Counted from the first letter of the stretch, positions 9,026-17,610 are shown. The stretch is DNA of 64,000 bases from Streptococcus sp. oral taxon 431 (GCF_023115445.1 NZ_JALDUI010000003.1:1-64000), one strand, 5' to 3'. A program made the numbers and translations. Notes: generated from the letters alone by a model not told the origin.

Positions 9026-10969
9026 TTATTTTTCAACACGTGATTTGTTAGCAATATCAGCAAGAATCAATTCTACAAATGCGTCTACCGGCATAGTTTC
9101 AGTTTCTTTTTGACCATAACGGCGAACGTTTACAGCCTTCTCTTCCATTTCCTTGTCACCAACGATCAATTGGTAAGGAATTTTTTGAGTTTGAGAAGCA
9201 CGGATCTTGAATTGCATTTTTTCATTGCGTTCATCCACATCGGCACGAACACCACGGTCACGGAGTTTCTTAGCTACTTCCCAAGCGTAGTCCACGTGTT
9301 TTTCGTTAGAAACTGGGATAAGAGTTACTTGGTGTGGTGCAAGCCATGTTGGGAAGGCACCCTTGTAGTTTTCAATCAAGATAGCTGTGAAGCGTTCCAT
9401 AGTTGAGATAACACCACGGTGAATCATAACTGGACGGTGTTCTTCACCATCAGCTCCGATGTATTTAAGGTCGAAGCGTTCTGGAAGCAAGAAGTCAAGC
9501 TGGATGGTAGAAAGAGTTTCTTCTTTACCAAGGGCAGTCTTAACTTGGATATCCAATTTTGGTCCGTAGAAGGCAGCTTCACCTTCTGCTTCAAAGTAGT
9601 CCACGCCCATCTCGTCAAGGGCTGCACGAAGCATAGTTTGAGCATTTTCCCACATCTCATCGTTATCAAAGTACTTGTGAGTATCATGAGGGTCACGAAG
9701 AGAGAGGCGGAAGCGGTATTCGTTTAGGTTGAAGTCCCCATATACATCAATAATCAACTGAAGGGCACGTTGGAATTCTTCTTGGATTTGTTCTGGAGTC
9801 ACAAAGAGGTGACCGTCGTTAAGAGACATTTCACGTACACGTTGGAGACCAGTCAAAGCACCAGATTTCTCATAGCGGTGCTGCATCCCAATTTCAGCGA
9901 TACGGATTGGTAATTCACGGTATGAGTGAACATGGTGTTTAAAAACTTGGATGTGGTGTGGGCAGTTCATTGGACGAAGGACGAATTCTTCACCATCTCC
10001 CATATCCATAGTTGGGAACATATCTTCTTGGTAATGATCCCAGTGACCAGAAGTTTTGTAAAGTTCAACAGAAGCAAGCGGTGGAGTGTAAACGTGTTGG
10101 TAGCCAGAAGCCAACTCTTTGTCGACAATGTAACGTTCCAATTCACGACGAATAGTCGCACCATTTGGCAACCAGAATGGCAAACCTTGACCAACCTCTT
10201 GAGAAATCATGAAGAGATCAAGCTCTTTACCAAGTTTACGGTGGTCACGTTCCTTAGCTTCTTTACGCATTTGAAGGTAGTTTTTCAAGTCTTTCTTGTC
10301 AAACCAAGCTGTACCATAGATACGTTGCATCATAGCGTTGTCGCTATTTCCACGCCAGTAAGCACCTGCTACATGGAGAAGGTGGAAGATTTGGATACGG
10401 CCTGTTGATGGGACGTGAGGGCCACGGCAGAGGTCTACATACTCACCTTGACGATAGATAGTCAAACCACCTTCGTCTTCAGAGTGTTCTTCAATCAATT
10501 CTAATTTGTAAGGGTCGTTCTTGAAGATTTCACGTGCCTCGTTTTTAGTCACTTCTTCACGAATTGATGGGAAGTTTTCTTTGACGATTTTTTGCATTTC
10601 TTCTTCGATACGAGGAAGGTCTTCGTTAGAAATTTGACCAGCAGTGTTGTCAGTATCGTAGTAGAAGCCGTCTTCGATGGCTGGACCAACTCCCAAGTGA
10701 ATGTCTGGGAAAAGGCGACGAGCGGCTTGGGCAAACAAGTGAGCAGCTGAGTGACGCAAGATTGGAAGGGCATCTTCGTGATCAGGTGTCACGATTTCGA
10801 TGCTTCCATCTTCAGTAATCGCACGAGTAGTATCGATGAGTTTGCCGTTAAATTTACCAGCAAGAGCTTTTTTAGCTAGTGAATTGCTGATAGATTGGGC
10901 AATTTCAAAAGTTGTAACGCCAGATTCGAATTCACGAACAGCGCCATCTGGGAAAGTAATTTTAATCAT
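9026..10969 (-). CDS. thrS: Threonyl-tRNA synthetase
   Basis: A 647-residue class II synthetase of normal length. Domains in order: TGS (about 1-62), the editing/SAD domain with [10 protein letters not shown] and [10 protein letters not shown] (zinc-like His/Cys for Ser-tRNA editing), the catalytic core with motif 2 (RYEKSGAL) and motif 3 ([13 protein letters not shown]), and a C-terminal anticodon-binding domain. It charges tRNA-Thr in the cytosol. Its upstream region on the minus strand carries a T-box, so expression rises when tRNA-Thr is uncharged. Confidence 0.97.
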   Translation of the reverse strand: MIKITFPDGAVREFESGVTTFEIAQSISNSLAKKALAGKFNGKLIDTTRAITEDGSIEIVTPDHEDALPILRHSAAHLFAQAARRLFPDIHLGVGPAIEDGFYYDTDNTAGQISNEDLPRIEEEMQKIVKENFPSIREEVTKNEAREIFKNDPYKLELIEEHSEDEGGLTIYRQGEYVDLCRGPHVPSTGRIQIFHLLHVAGAYWRGNSDNAMMQRIYGTAWFDKKDLKNYLQMRKEAKERDHRKLGKELDLFMISQEVGQGLPFWLPNGATIRRELERYIVDKELASGYQHVYTPPLASVELYKTSGHWDHYQEDMFPTMDMGDGEEFVLRPMNCPHHIQVFKHHVHSYRELPIRIAEIGMQHRYEKSGALTGLQRVREMSLNDGHLFVTPEQIQEEFQRALQLIIDVYGDFNLNEYRFRLSLRDPHDTHKYFDNDEMWENAQTMLRAALDEMGVDYFEAEGEAAFYGPKLDIQVKTALGKEETLSTIQLDFLLPERFDLKYIGADGEEHRPVMIHRGVISTMERFTAILIENYKGAFPTWLAPHQVTLIPVSNEKHVDYAWEVAKKLRDRGVRADVDERNEKMQFKIRASQTQKIPYQLIVGDKEMEEKAVNVRRYGQKETETMPVDAFVELILADIANKSRVEK

Positions 10970-11044
10970 GGTTTTCTCCTTATATTATTAGTTATCAATT
11001 ATTTTTATAGCAGAAGTGTTTCCCTATTTTGCAGTTTTAAATCA

Positions 11045-11294
11045 AGAAAAACAAAAAGCGACCTCCTCGAAAGGACGTCGCAACGTGGTTCCACCTTCAT
11101 TTATGTACAACAAAAACTGTTGACACCTCTGATTGGCTCTAACGTGGCCACCGTTTTATGTTTGCATAAAAGTTAGTAGAGTAGTATCAGTTTAGACTCC
11201 CTATGCGTTCTCAGCAACCACGCACTCTCTAAAAGAAAGATTCTAAGTGACTTGTCTCTATGCATTATTATAGCATGATTGTGAGATTTTTCAA
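11045..11294 (-). promoter_or_regulatory. thrS promoter and T-box riboswitch
   Basis: On the minus strand a promoter TTGAAA-N16-TATAAT (11289-11294 and 11267-11272) is followed by a leader with a Stem-I-like segment, the T-box core GGTGGAACCACG (complement of 11084-11095), and a terminator stem GCGACG(T/C)CCT around GAAA (11058-11081) with a U-run. The T-box sequence can pair in the competing antiterminator. Specific readout should be tRNA-Thr from the gene it controls; I could not place the specifier codon with certainty. Confidence 0.88.
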
Positions 11295-11665
11295 GGTTTT
11301 TGTGAAAGTTTTTTCCTTTTCAGTTTTTGCACTAGATTCTTAATAGCGGCACCGATAGCCATACCTGCGAGGGCAAAGATTTCATAGGCTAGGAAGCAGA
11401 GAAGGATAAATTCTCCGAAGGTAATGATGGTAAAGCAAAAGAGCAAGCCAACTCCAATTAACCACCAAACTGAGAACTTGAAACGATAAGAGTAGAATAG
11501 TGATGCTATGAAAGTCACCAGTGGAGAGAAGATAATAACGTTGCCGATGGTGAGTTCCTTCAAGATATAGTTTTCAGTAATAGTCCGTAATAACAGCTCA
11601 TAAAGTGGCCAATAAAAGAAAAATACGACCAGATAGTAGGGGAGATATTGCGGGAATTTACGCAT
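11291..11665 (-). CDS. Small four-helix membrane protein, unknown function
   Basis: A 124-residue hydrophobic protein starting MRKFPQYLPY. The chosen ATG (11663-11665) has GAGAGGTGA at good spacing; an in-frame ATG seven codons earlier has none. About four membrane helices (residues 10-28, 40-60, 68-88, 90-110) and a basic end KLKRKK. No family is recognised. It ends inside the thrS promoter region, so its transcript may read into the T-box leader. Confidence 0.65.
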   Translation of the reverse strand: MRKFPQYLPYYLVVFFFYWPLYELLLRTITENYILKELTIGNVIIFSPLVTFIASLFYSYRFKFSVWWLIGVGLLFCFTIITFGEFILLCFLAYEIFALAGMAIGAAIKNLVQKLKRKKLSQKP

Positions 11666-11750
11666 GGTAATCACCTCTCTTTTCAAGATGTCTACTTAGA
11701 TATCCTTCCTATAACTATTATAGCACTTTTGCGGTAAAAATAGTAAATCA

Positions 11751-11870
11751 GTTGACAAAGAACTTAGTTATTGGTAGAATAAGTAATGTCGTAGAGACAA
11801 ATAACTTCTTCTTGGTTACAGGCATGCCAACCTGTCACTCGGATGAAGCCAAATAAAAAGGAGAAACATC
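11751..11870 (+). promoter_or_regulatory. rpsO promoter and structured leader
   Basis: TTGACA (11751-11756), a 17-base spacer and TAGAAT (11774-11779) form a strong promoter. The leader of about 85 bases contains a GGTTACAGG/CCAACCTGT-type hairpin next to the ribosome site AAAAGGAG. Ribosomal protein S15 is known to repress its own translation through such leaders in several bacteria; that this one does so is inference. Confidence 0.7.
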
Positions 11871-12140
11871 ATGGCAATCTCAAAAGAGAAAAAAAATGAA
11901 ATCATCGCACAATATGCACGTCACGAAGGTGATACAGGTTCAGTAGAGGTTCAAGTTGCTGTCCTTACTTGGGAAATCAACCACCTTAACGAACACATCA
12001 AACAACACAAAAAAGACCACGCTACATACCGTGGATTGATGAAGAAAATCGGTCGCCGTCGTAACTTGCTTGCATACTTGCGTAAAAACGACGTTAACCG
12101 TTACCGTGAGTTGATCAACTCTCTTGGACTTCGTCGTTAA
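11871..12140 (+). CDS. rpsO: 30S ribosomal protein S15
   Basis: An 89-residue protein, the normal length, with the S15 signature [13 protein letters not shown] and [16 protein letters not shown]. It binds 16S rRNA helices in the central domain. It stands alone behind its own promoter and leader. In this chromosome the next gene was cadD until the conjugative element entered. Confidence 0.97.
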   Translation: MAISKEKKNEIIAQYARHEGDTGSVEVQVAVLTWEINHLNEHIKQHKKDHATYRGLMKKIGRRRNLLAYLRKNDVNRYRELINSLGLRR

Positions 12141-12272
12141 TTCAAGATACAAAGGCCGTCAAAAGCACAAAGCAAAAATAGGAAAATTGACGAAGAAACT
12201 TCAGTTTCTAGGAGATTTTATCTTTTTTGCCAAGTGCTTAGGCCGTGTTCAATTGAGCACATCTTGAAAATA
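12141..12272 (+). repeat. Long imperfect inverted repeat after rpsO
   Basis: Arms near 12166-12185 (AAGCACAAAGCAAAAA) and 12227-12240 (TTTTTTGCCAAGTGCTT) can fold around an inner hairpin GAAACTTCAGTTTC (about 12196-12209). It lies just after the rpsO stop and resembles the small interspersed hairpin repeats of mitis-group genomes, but I cannot assign it to BOX, RUP or SPRITE. Confidence 0.4.
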
Positions 12273-12303
12273 AGGCTACTCTATTGAGTAGCTTTTTATT
12301 TTT
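12273..12303 (+). terminator. rpsO terminator
   Basis: Stem GCTACTC-TATT-GAGTAGC (12275-12292... loop 12282-12285) followed by TTTTTATTTTT. Confidence 0.85.
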
Positions 12304-12380
12304 GTCATCTTACCTCGATATACTCAAGTATAATCTTCGGTTACGGTTCCTAGCACTGTAAGGTAAAATAAACCAGATAT

Positions 12381-12612
12381 TCTCCCTTCGGGGAGATTTT
12401 TTTGTTTCACTAAAAATTTTGTACAATCTTCGCCTCATCGCCTAGTCTATAAACGTTTTATCCAGCAAGAATCATGATGCTAAGGGTGTAAGAAATCCGT
12501 ATGAAAATAGGGAAATGACACAGTGTTCGATCAATGCAAGGAGTTTCATCTTTTTCACTAGGATTTTATCCCAATCTCAAATTAGCTCTCTGGTTTTCAG
12601 AGGGCTTTTTTA
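12381..12612 (+). terminator. Two further terminators in the rpsO-cadD interval
   Basis: One is TCTCCC-TTCG-GGGAGA with seven T (12381-12403); the other pairs 12585-12592 with 12598-12605 followed by six T. The 180 bases between them hold no ORF with a ribosome site and nothing I recognise. Several terminators in a row suggest lost or decayed genes between rpsO and cadD. Confidence 0.7.
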
Positions 12613-12691
12613 TTGAGGTTTTATAGGTCAGAATTTTGGAGACTACAAAAACCTCAAATGGTATCAGCTAATTACACCATAAAGGTGCGTG

Positions 12692-12846
12692 GCTACTCGG
12701 CTTGAAATGCCGAGTAGCTGTCTGCAAGCCCCTTCGGAGAGCCCACACTTTACGAAGTAAAGTATAGTATGTTATACTCTACATGGAAGTAGTCACTGAA
12801 TTCCAGTTAGAAATTACTTTGTAACTACGTTTTGAGGAGGAGTAAA
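12692..12846 (+). promoter_or_regulatory. cadD promoter region with an upstream perfect hairpin
   Basis: A perfect 10-bp stem GCTACTCGGC / GCCGAGTAGC (12692-12701, 12709-12718) lies ahead of a promoter TTTACG-N18-TATACT (12749-12754, 12773-12778). The hairpin has no U-run, so it is not a plain terminator; it could be the end of an older transcript or an operator-like structure. A leader of about 170 bases follows before cadD, including the leader peptide. Confidence 0.55.
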
Positions 12847-12921
12847 ATGCTTTCCTACGTTCGACATTACCCACTAGCGATAGCTAAATTAATGTGTCTG
12901 TGCTTCCCTAAAATCTGCTGA
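12847..12921 (+). CDS. Cys-containing leader peptide upstream of cadD
   Basis: A 24-codon ORF behind a very strong ribosome site (GAGGAGGAG). It starts MLSYVRHY and ends CLCFPKIC, so it has three cysteines near its C-terminus. It stops 29 bases before the cadD ATG. A short ORF placed between a promoter and a metal-resistance gene is the layout of translational attenuators; the cysteines could let it respond to thiophilic metal, which is inference. It belongs to the host locus, not to the element. Confidence 0.55.
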   Translation: MLSYVRHYPLAIAKLMCLCFPKIC

Positions 12922-12950
12922 TTTATTACTGACTAATATAGGAGTTTTTT

Positions 12951-12979
12951 ATGGGAAAGACTATCATATCTGCTATTGG
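12951..12979 (+). pseudogene. cadD: 5' fragment of cadD, cut by the conjugative element
   Basis: ATG at 12951 with ribosome site AGGAG encodes MGKTIISAIG, after which the element begins and a TAA follows at once. The continuing codons are at 59803-60394. Joining 12979 to 59803 gives GG|T for Gly and an open frame of 206 codons plus stop, the usual size of CadD cadmium transporters. The last ten bases (12970-12979) are repeated at the other junction. Confidence 0.92.
12970..12979 (+). repeat. Left target-site duplication, CTGCTATTGG
   Basis: This 10-mer is identical to 59793-59802. The bases outside differ (T before and G after here; A before and T after on the right), so the duplication is exactly ten bases. 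Transposition by a Mutator-type DDE enzyme, which makes staggered cuts of about 8-11 bases, explains it. Confidence 0.93.
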
Positions 12980-13033
12980 GTAAGTGGTAAGAGTTTTTAG
13001 AAAATCAAATAATTCAATATTTTTAGGAGAACA
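12980..13033 (+). repeat. Left terminal inverted repeat (IR-L)
   Basis: Compared with the reverse complement of 59740-59792 it shares GTGGTAAGAGTTTTTAGAA versus GCGGTAGAATTTTTTAGAA, then an A/T-rich middle, then ATATTTTTAGGAGAACA versus ATATTTTTCAGGAGAACA. The repeat is imperfect but aligns along its whole length with one or two single-base gaps. Confidence 0.85.
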
Positions 13034-13056
13034 GAGAAATCTGTTCTCTTTTTTGT
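13027..13056 (+). terminator. Terminator built on the left inverted repeat
   Basis: GAGAACAG (13027-13034) pairs with CTGTTCTC (13041-13048), followed by six T. The left arm is the inner part of IR-L. It stops transcripts that enter from the cadD promoter. Confidence 0.8.
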
Positions 13057-13089
13057 TCGCTTAAAATTCTATTTGAAAGGAGTTCAACG

Positions 13090-13227
13090 ATGTTAGGATT
13101 AGAGATTGTAATGAATTTAGACACGTTAGAAATCTTTGACGTTATCGATCATGATAAGAATGGAAACAGCGAACAAGCGCCTACAACCATCCAGTTAAGC
13201 TTATTTGACTCAATGACGTGCATTTAA
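13090..13227 (+). CDS. Small 45-residue protein with a sliding-clamp-like motif
   Basis: First gene of the element; ATG at 13090 behind AAAGGAG. Acidic, and near its C-terminus carries QLSLF (residues 35-39), which matches the pentapeptide used to bind the bacterial beta sliding clamp (QL[S/D]LF). No other domain is recognised. It may recruit or titrate the replication clamp; unproven. Confidence 0.6.
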   Translation: MLGLEIVMNLDTLEIFDVIDHDKNGNSEQAPTTIQLSLFDSMTCI

Positions 13228-13246
13228 CAGAAGGAGATATATTAGG

Positions 13247-13747
13247 ATGGACAGAGAAGCGCTATACAATGAATTAATTCAAAGCGAACCATTAGGTTTC
13301 ATTGATCCCTTTTCTGACCTTGGGGAATTCGATCCTCTTCAGCTGAAATTTAAACAACCCGTGAAGGACTTAGTGAATCGATATTCAGGGCAGCCTTACA
13401 GTTTGGCCTGGCAACATAAAATTATGGAAATGCGGAAGTTGTTTATTGATTATCAGATAGCATTAAATGAAGAAGATAAGCAGATTAACTTTCAGCGAAG
13501 AACAAGAAGCGAAGAGTCCAAAGAACATGCTACTACTATTGTAACAACATATTTGAAGTTGGGATTTAGTTTTAAAGAAATTGAGAAGCGTGTTTCTTTA
13601 TCTTACAAACAACTTCGTAGAGGCTGGAGAAGAAGTGACCATGTAATGACAAGTAGTCCTGAATTTTATAGCAAAGGGGACTTATCTGAAGGTTGCTGCT
13701 TACCGAGTAAAAAGCTACCTAAAAGCATGAGAATAAACGAGGGATAG
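13247..13747 (+). CDS. Hypothetical protein with C-terminal helix-turn-helix-like segment
   Basis: A 166-residue soluble protein. Residues about 90-130 (TYLKLGFSFKEIEKR and SLSYKQLRRGW) read as a helix-turn-helix: an approach helix, an EIEKRVSLS turn and a recognition helix. The flanking region is highly charged (QRRTRSEESKEH). It has a clear ribosome site and sits in the left-end operon of the element. Family not recognised; a DNA-binding role is inference. Confidence 0.6.
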   Translation: MDREALYNELIQSEPLGFIDPFSDLGEFDPLQLKFKQPVKDLVNRYSGQPYSLAWQHKIMEMRKLFIDYQIALNEEDKQINFQRRTRSEESKEHATTIVTTYLKLGFSFKEIEKRVSLSYKQLRRGWRRSDHVMTSSPEFYSKGDLSEGCCLPSKKLPKSMRINEG

Positions 13748-13750
13748 AAA

Positions 13751-13939
13751 ATGGAAACTGGAATTTGTAGACGATGTGCTTGCAACTGGGTTACACCTTG
13801 TATCGATGAAAAGTATGGTCCTTGCTGGTGGGTAGATAAAAACAGAACGCTGTGTAGTCACTGTTTTTATGGATTTAATGATGAATCTTGTCAGACAAAA
13901 GTTTATTACAGACCAGGTTGTTATCAGAAGAATTGTTGA
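13751..13939 (+). CDS. Cysteine-rich 62-residue protein, probable zinc-binding
   Basis: Ten cysteines in 62 residues (positions 6, 9, 11, 17, 25, 35, 38, 47, 57, 62) including CRRC and CSHC pairs, plus a WW at 26-27. The two CxxC knuckles spaced by about 26 residues look like a zinc ribbon. It starts 3 bases after the previous stop behind GAGGGATAG. Function unknown. Confidence 0.6.
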   Translation: METGICRRCACNWVTPCIDEKYGPCWWVDKNRTLCSHCFYGFNDESCQTKVYYRPGCYQKNC

Positions 13940-13970
13940 ATAAATGAGAATGAACATAGGAGGAAATTAT

Positions 13971-14216
13971 ATGATTTTGTTGTTTATTGTATTGTTTATT
14001 ATAGGAGTGTGCATTTCGTTCAATGGAGTATTTATCATAGCTAAAAATACAGACATTAGACTTGGCTGGAGTGGTGAGAAAGATTTCTTTTTGTCTCTAA
14101 GTCCTTGGGAATGGATGTTAAGTATATTTTTAATTTTGGTAGGAGGGGCAATGATTTACTTCTCATATAATGAGTTGGCGCCATATATTATAAGTGTACT
14201 TGACTTCAAACTATAA
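13971..14216 (+). CDS. Two-helix membrane protein, unknown
   Basis: An 81-residue protein starting MILLFIVLF. Start 13971 is preferred because ATAGGAGG precedes it; the upstream in-frame ATG at 13944 has no ribosome site. Helices span about residues 1-25 and 48-70. Part of the left-end operon. No family recognised. Confidence 0.55.
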   Translation: MILLFIVLFIIGVCISFNGVFIIAKNTDIRLGWSGEKDFFLSLSPWEWMLSIFLILVGGAMIYFSYNELAPYIISVLDFKL

Positions 14217-14229
14217 CTAGTGAAGGGAT

Positions 14230-15750
14230 ATGAGAGTCCTAAAAACCATGAAAAAGATTGATTTATTAAAATGCTTATCCATCATCACAAAAGACGGATT
14301 AAGAACACAAAAATTTAAGAATAGTCATCTACAGCTCATCTCTTCAGCTGAAGAAGGAAGAAGAGGCTCTGTATTTGCTTATCGTTCAAAAGCGAATATG
14401 GTGAAGGCACGTGGTGTTGTTTTAACCTCTATCGAATCATTGCTGGAGAATCAGGATCAGTTTACACACTGGACCCCTAACGTATATTGCTATGGAAGCT
14501 ATAGCGATGCTGGTCGACGGATTACACGTGGGCACTCTGAAGATAATCTTAGACAGATTAACACATTCTACATTGACTTCGATATTACCTCTGCAGCTGA
14601 AGAAATGACGACAGGAGATATTTTAACCGCTTCTCTGGAGCTAGGTTTTATGCCAACGTTGATTCTAAAATCTGATAAGGGATTTCAAGCCTATTTTGTC
14701 TTATCAGAATCGGCCTATGTCACAGCTCATTCCCAATTTCGAGTGGTAAAGGTGGCTAAAGCTATCTCTCAAAATTTGAGAAATTACTTTGCTCAAACTT
14801 TACCAGTAGATTTGACTTGTAACCATTTTGGGATTGCTCGTATTCCTCGAACCGATAATGTCGAATTCTTTGAACCTGACTATACCTATTCATTCCAGGA
14901 GTGGTTAGATTGGTCAATGAAGCAATCAGAACTTCCTTTCCCAAGTAAAAAGCCCAATTTGACGGTTATTTCGGGCTCTGAAGGGGTGAAACAGATTGAT
15001 GAGCCCTGGTATCAATTGCTGATGAGAGAGGGGAATATCAAAGGTGGAAAAGCCTTGATGGGAAGAAACAACGTTCTTTTCACGCTGGCTTTAGCCAACT
15101 TCTCTTCAGGAATCGATCAGGAAGAGTGTGAGGAGGTTCTTTCTAGTTTTAATGCGAATCTAGACGAGCCACTCTCTTCAGCTGAATATCATAAGATTAT
15201 CACAAGCGCCTACTCAGGAAAATATGAAGCTGCTAGTCGTGATTATGTGATGACTTTATGTAAAGCATGGGTCAATCAGGAACTCAAGGCTTCAGATCTC
15301 TTTGTGAAGCAACGTTGGTACAAATTTAAGAAGAAACGTGCTGACAGGAAGAATAGTCATCTCTATGAATGGAAAACAGACGTAATGGCTTATTTAGAAG
15401 GTTTCTATCAATCCGAGGATCCATTTATCCAGACGACGAAAAAAGAGATACGAGAGAAGTTGAACATTCCTGAGCGCTCATTAGACAAAGTATTGAAGGT
15501 TCTCAAAACAGAACAAAAGATCTTCTTCACAGTCAAACACGGCCGTGGAGGAGGCATCAGATTAGCCTCTATCAAAGCAATCTTGCTTTCCCTTATCAAG
15601 GTGAAGAAAGAACGTCAGGAGGCTTATATGGCCAATATTGCTGCTTTCTTTGAAGAAAGTATAGAGTTCACTCAGAGAGTGATAGAAAGGGTTAAAGATG
15701 GCTTTAAACAAACACAACAACTATCTTTATTTGAGCTTGATATTGGATAA
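14230..15750 (+). CDS. AEP-type primase with PriCT domain
   Basis: A 506-residue replication protein. The archaeo-eukaryotic primase core shows the metal-binding FYIDFDIT (DxD near residue 118) and later SDKGFQAYFVL and GIARIPRTDNVEFF. A PriCT-1 helical domain follows (about residues 270-345: GRNNVLFTLALANF... ending SAYSGKY), then a winged-helix-like region (about 385-450) and a terminal QLSLF (497-501), a sliding-clamp-binding motif. It probably primes the complementary strand in element replication or after transfer. The ribosome site AAGGG is close to the ATG; MKKIDLL six codons later is an alternative start. Confidence 0.8.
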   Translation: MRVLKTMKKIDLLKCLSIITKDGLRTQKFKNSHLQLISSAEEGRRGSVFAYRSKANMVKARGVVLTSIESLLENQDQFTHWTPNVYCYGSYSDAGRRITRGHSEDNLRQINTFYIDFDITSAAEEMTTGDILTASLELGFMPTLILKSDKGFQAYFVLSESAYVTAHSQFRVVKVAKAISQNLRNYFAQTLPVDLTCNHFGIARIPRTDNVEFFEPDYTYSFQEWLDWSMKQSELPFPSKKPNLTVISGSEGVKQIDEPWYQLLMREGNIKGGKALMGRNNVLFTLALANFSSGIDQEECEEVLSSFNANLDEPLSSAEYHKIITSAYSGKYEAASRDYVMTLCKAWVNQELKASDLFVKQRWYKFKKKRADRKNSHLYEWKTDVMAYLEGFYQSEDPFIQTTKKEIREKLNIPERSLDKVLKVLKTEQKIFFTVKHGRGGGIRLASIKAILLSLIKVKKERQEAYMANIAAFFEESIEFTQRVIERVKDGFKQTQQLSLFELDIG

Positions 15751-15838
15751 TTTTAAAAACCCGCAATCTGCCTTACATTTATATCTACGATTATTGCTCA
15801 GATATAAATGTATATAAAATAATCTATGGAGGAATGAT

Positions 15839-16000
15839 ATGATTTTGATTTTAGTTGGATTCTTTAGCCTTATATTTGTAGGAGGACTTTTCTTAGTTCT
15901 CTCACTTATAGGGATTCGTCAACAAGTTCGTTTTGAAAACGGATATGATTCTGAATTAGAGACAGATCGATTGGCAATGATTGGCCAAAATAGAAAGTGA
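15839..16000 (+). CDS. Small 53-residue single-helix membrane protein
   Basis: ATG at 15839 behind GGAGGA. One membrane helix (about residues 2-26) and a short charged tail. Overlaps the next reading frame's GTG. Unknown function; coding status rests on the ribosome site and position in a gene series. Confidence 0.5.
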   Translation: MILILVGFFSLIFVGGLFLVLSLIGIRQQVRFENGYDSELETDRLAMIGQNRK

Positions 16001-16008
16001 GAAGAAGA

Positions 16009-16212
16009 ATGAAGTACGTAATTTTCAGTTTTGAATTAGGTGACTATATTTGTAATGGGGAGAATAAAGTTTTAGTTTTTGATACCTTGGGACTAGCTTT
16101 TCAGTATCTTCAAAAACATTACCGTAAACCACTTCCTGAACAAAGAAAAAAGAGATTGATTCACTATCCTGACGTGTATCAAGCTCCGTTTAGACTTTTA
16201 AAAGTTTGTTAG
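16009..16212 (+). CDS. Hypothetical 67-residue protein
   Basis: Starts MKYVIFSFELGDY; begins 8 bases after the previous stop. The GTG at 15997, overlapping that stop, is an alternative start. Mixed basic protein with no recognised domain, in the left-end small-gene operon. Confidence 0.5.
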   Translation: MKYVIFSFELGDYICNGENKVLVFDTLGLAFQYLQKHYRKPLPEQRKKRLIHYPDVYQAPFRLLKVC

Positions 16213-16227
16213 GAAGGAGAAAGGTCG

Positions 16228-16650
16228 ATGTCAGAGTTATTCAAAATCATTAGAGGATACTACCTAACAGGGGTTGGTCAGGAACCATTGGCTTATTATT
16301 TTAAGCTTTCATCGGATAATTTAAAATTTGAGTCTGTTTCTGCAGGGGATGTGGCTTTAACTTTTTATCAAAACGAGGAGAGTATTTCTAGCATTCCAGC
16401 GATCATTAGAGTAGATAGTGTTATCTCGAATGATAAAATGATTTCAGATTACCTGCAGGAGGAGTTGAGAGATCATTATCCAATGTTGCCAATTGTCCGT
16501 GTATTGGATTCCGAGGAATTTGATCCTTTACTCTTTCAAGAAGTGATGACAACGTTCACTAACTTGAAATTAGAAATAAAAGAATTGGCCAAGATTGATT
16601 ATGTTCAAGGTTCCATATTTGATTTTATGGATGAGGAGGAGATAGGATGA
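16228..16650 (+). CDS. Hypothetical acidic 140-residue protein
   Basis: Good ribosome site (AGGAGAAAGG). A soluble acidic protein ending FDFMDEEEIG. Its stop overlaps the next start in ATGA, so it is co-translated with the membrane thioredoxin-like protein. No family recognised. Confidence 0.55.
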   Translation: MSELFKIIRGYYLTGVGQEPLAYYFKLSSDNLKFESVSAGDVALTFYQNEESISSIPAIIRVDSVISNDKMISDYLQEELRDHYPMLPIVRVLDSEEFDPLLFQEVMTTFTNLKLEIKELAKIDYVQGSIFDFMDEEEIG

Positions 16651-17093
16651 AAGAGCTTTTTACGCATGTTAAGTTAGCTCTAGGGACTCTTCTTGTCATT
16701 TTACTTGTGAGTCTCGCAGTTTTAGGAGGATATAGGCTGTATAAAGATTATTTTATCTTAGATTATGATCCTCACCTTACTCAGAAGGAATACCAGAATA
16801 CTGTACTTGATCAAAATGTAAATCTAGTATTTTATAAAAAAGATTGTCCTTACTGTCAGGTTGGAAAAAGTGTGGTTGTAGATGCAGCCAATAAAGGTTC
16901 CTATCCTACATTTTACATTGACACTCAGACAGAAGAAGGTCAAAAGTTGGTAGAAAAATACCAGGTTGAAAAAGCTGCAACTATCATTAAGATTCGTAAG
17001 GGAAAAATAAAGAAATATCTATATGCTTCAAGAGATTCAGAGGAAAAGATTGTAGCAGATGAGAAAAGTATTCAGGAGGCCATAAATGACTAA
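16647..17093 (+). CDS. Membrane-anchored thioredoxin-like protein
   Basis: A 148-residue protein with one N-terminal helix (about residues 10-30) and an exported thioredoxin-fold domain. The redox motif is KKDCPYC (Cys67 and Cys70). It lacks the usual cis-Pro TVPT form but has KAATIIKI at the matching place. It may keep disulfides or metals in order for proteins outside the membrane, such as transfer-channel components; that is inference from its location. Similar small CxxC proteins occur in other Gram-positive conjugative elements and plasmids. Confidence 0.7.
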   Translation: MKELFTHVKLALGTLLVILLVSLAVLGGYRLYKDYFILDYDPHLTQKEYQNTVLDQNVNLVFYKKDCPYCQVGKSVVVDAANKGSYPTFYIDTQTEEGQKLVEKYQVEKAATIIKIRKGKIKKYLYASRDSEEKIVADEKSIQEAIND

Positions 17094-17316
17094 AAGGGTA
17101 AAGCTAAGTAAATGGGCCGAGACAGCCTTTCAAAATGATTGTGAACTATGGCGTACTAGGACAAATGAAGGAATGGTTGTTTTAGGAAAATTATCAGATG
17201 GAACGTTTACCCTACATCGTTTTAATGATGAGGGAGGAAGACTAACACATATTTCTCAAGATGAGGCTCTTTGGCTAACATTGGATTTGGCACCTGAAAA
17301 GTTAGGTTGTATTTAA
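17086..17316 (+). CDS. Hypothetical 76-residue protein
   Basis: Overlaps the previous gene by 8 bases and has GGAGG at good spacing. Basic N-terminus, then a beta-rich look (GMVVLGKLSDGTFTLHRF). No family recognised. Confidence 0.5.
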   Translation: MTKRVKLSKWAETAFQNDCELWRTRTNEGMVVLGKLSDGTFTLHRFNDEGGRLTHISQDEALWLTLDLAPEKLGCI

Positions 17317-17325
17317 GGAGACAGT

Positions 17326-17550
17326 ATGTATCAAATTTTAAATGCTATTGCGCATGGCGTGGTTGGAACTATCTTGATTGCGATCTGGTTTGTACCGCTC
17401 TTCAGGATAACTATATGTGATAACTTTGGAAATGAAATTAAAACGAAAAGGCTGCCATTAGCGTTCTTAATGTTACTAAAAAGTGTTTGGCCGAAAAGTA
17501 AGGTTTCATTTATTTGGAAAGGATATAAGAAGCATGGGAATCAGAGATAA
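17326..17550 (+). CDS. Hypothetical 74-residue membrane protein
   Basis: ATG behind AAGGAG. One helix (about residues 5-27), then a basic cytoplasmic part ending KGYKKHGNQR. No family recognised. Confidence 0.5.
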   Translation: MYQILNAIAHGVVGTILIAIWFVPLFRITICDNFGNEIKTKRLPLAFLMLLKSVWPKSKVSFIWKGYKKHGNQR

Positions 17551-17610
17551 GCCATTATTATAAAACCATAAATAGATACTATGTAGAATTAGAAAGGTGA
17601 AAATAAGAAT

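Noticed and set aside
11871..12140. The 3' end of rpsO as an attachment site for a site-specific integrase
   Set aside because: No repeat of its sequence at the right end, no integrase gene, and a clear duplication in cadD instead.
12661..12760. A yybP-ykoY (Mn2+) or NiCo riboswitch upstream of cadD
   Set aside because: One perfect hairpin is present but the conserved core bases of those classes were not found.
12951..12983. A ten-codon ORF with ribosome site that looked like a second leader peptide
   Set aside because: Its codons are the first ten of cadD; the stop comes from the element. The continuation at 59803 restores the full gene.
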